Part shown: piece after piece, positions 63,517 to 64,000 of the stretch
Layout of the letters: each line of letters opens with the position of its first letter
Position numbering within the stretch: position 1 is the stretch's first letter
Assembly: GCF_022387135.1 (NCBI RefSeq)
Contig: NZ_CP092462.1
Coordinates: 4,278,001-4,342,000 of the forward strand
Reading direction: 5' to 3'
From: Comamonas sp. B21-038
GTDB lineage: Bacteria > Pseudomonadota > Gammaproteobacteria > Burkholderiales > Burkholderiaceae_C
DNA: 64,000 nucleotides
The notes under the pieces: model-generated
Seen by the model: the letters and a program-made list of their open reading frames with translations, nothing else
Told to the model about the DNA's origin: nothing
The model's database searches: none
Made by a program: the position numbers and the translations under genes

Positions 63517-64000
63517 ATGGATTTAATGCTTCTGGTCGTTCTCATCTTGGGCGTGAGCTTTGTGCTGCGTGCCAAGGCCCAAAAGCAGCGCATCGCCTTG
63601 TTGGCCCAATATTTGCGTAATTACGACATTGAAAAGCTGATGGAGCGCCTCGTCAGCAGCTATATGCGTGCGCTCGATGAGAAAGACAGCAACCGCCAGC
63701 AGCAAATCTGGGAGCTGCAGGCATCGGTAGAAAACAGCCTGGCCAGCCAGTTCAGCAGCTTTGCCGATACGCTGGCCAAGGCGCCCGAGCCCGCCAACGG
63801 CGCCAGCTTCAAGATCAGCACCCAGGCTTTCTACTTTCCGTTCTCGCACCTGCTGGAAAAATTGCAGGGCAACCGCCATTCCTTTGACCTGCGCACCGCC
63901 ATTCGCCTGCATGCTGACGGCATCGCCCGCGTGGTCGCCAACACGGCCGGCCGCAGCCCCAAGGACCGCGCTTTTACGCTGTTGGCCGAGATGTACCTGA
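63517..64000 (+). CDS. Membrane-anchored protein of unknown function, N-terminal part
   Basis: The frame is open from ATG 63517 to the window edge (161 residues), with AAGGGCTC upstream. An N-terminal membrane helix (LMLLVVLILGVSFVL) is followed by a basic cytoplasmic stretch and a coiled-coil-like region (IEKLMERLVSSYMRALDEKD, then QQQIWELQASVENSLASQFS). A globular part follows (ISTQAFYFPFSHLLEKLQGN). The C-terminus is missing from the window. I recognise no named family. It is divergent from maeB. Confidence 0.7.
   Translation, partial: MDLMLLVVLILGVSFVLRAKAQKQRIALLAQYLRNYDIEKLMERLVSSYMRALDEKDSNRQQQIWELQASVENSLASQFSSFADTLAKAPEPANGASFKISTQAFYFPFSHLLEKLQGNRHSFDLRTAIRLHADGIARVVANTAGRSPKDRAFTLLAEMYL

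Overview
The window looks like part of the chromosome of a GC-rich betaproteobacterium of the Comamonadaceae, most like Comamonas. This rests on gene content, the PilY1/minor-pilin layout, Zur boxes of the GATGTTATAACATC type and codon use; it was not checked by a database search. No rRNA, tRNA, CRISPR array, prophage or insertion sequence is visible. Nearly the whole window is protein coding.

Layout. 1-4.2 kb: the N-terminal part of an exported DUF11-type surface protein (minus strand, running off the left edge), divergent from a translationally coupled NarL-type response regulator and 7TM-type sensor kinase. 4.2-13.5 kb: a minus-strand type IV pilus tip operon (pilE-like, fimT-like, pilV, pilW, pilX, pilY1). 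The PilY1 is very large and carries a cysteine-rich central insertion. 14.2-19.3 kb: a zinc-homeostasis block with a ZnuABC importer, Zur, a small conserved partner and a COG0523/CobW GTPase. Two near-identical Zur palindromes tie it together.

19.3-30.3 kb: a minus-strand operon for an ABC-exported O-polysaccharide: DUF2304, manC, wzm, wzt, a WbdD-like methyltransferase with coiled coil, a double-domain glycosyltransferase, gmd, rmd and a further glycosyltransferase. The content matches the A-band/common polysaccharide antigen (D-rhamnan) logic of Pseudomonas aeruginosa. The wzm permease is split by a -1 frameshift exactly at a T_TTT_TTA heptamer. This is the most interesting observation in the window: phase variation, programmed frameshifting or a homopolymer sequencing error are all possible.

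30.6-46.3 kb: mostly housekeeping and stand-alone genes: DinG helicase, pirin, an unknown 80-residue protein behind a strong hairpin, OsmC, GAPDH, a membrane GT2 glycosyltransferase, transketolase, a PepSY protein, a GNAT, a CMD-family protein, a class III aminotransferase, an unknown protein, an ammonium transporter and a GlcD-type flavoprotein. 46.4-52.3 kb: an operon of an IclR regulator, a polar amino acid ABC importer and HutD/HutF/HutG, that is, the lower formylglutamate branch of histidine degradation with its own uptake system.

52.6-64 kb: RsmE, an AmgK-like sugar kinase, then the envelope-biogenesis set lptD-surA-rsmA, a barstar-like inhibitor with a secreted barnase-like ribonuclease, the MaeB malic enzyme, and the start of an unknown membrane-anchored protein that leaves the right edge. 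Starts were chosen by ribosome binding sites, gene overlaps and domain boundaries; where these are weak the entry says so.
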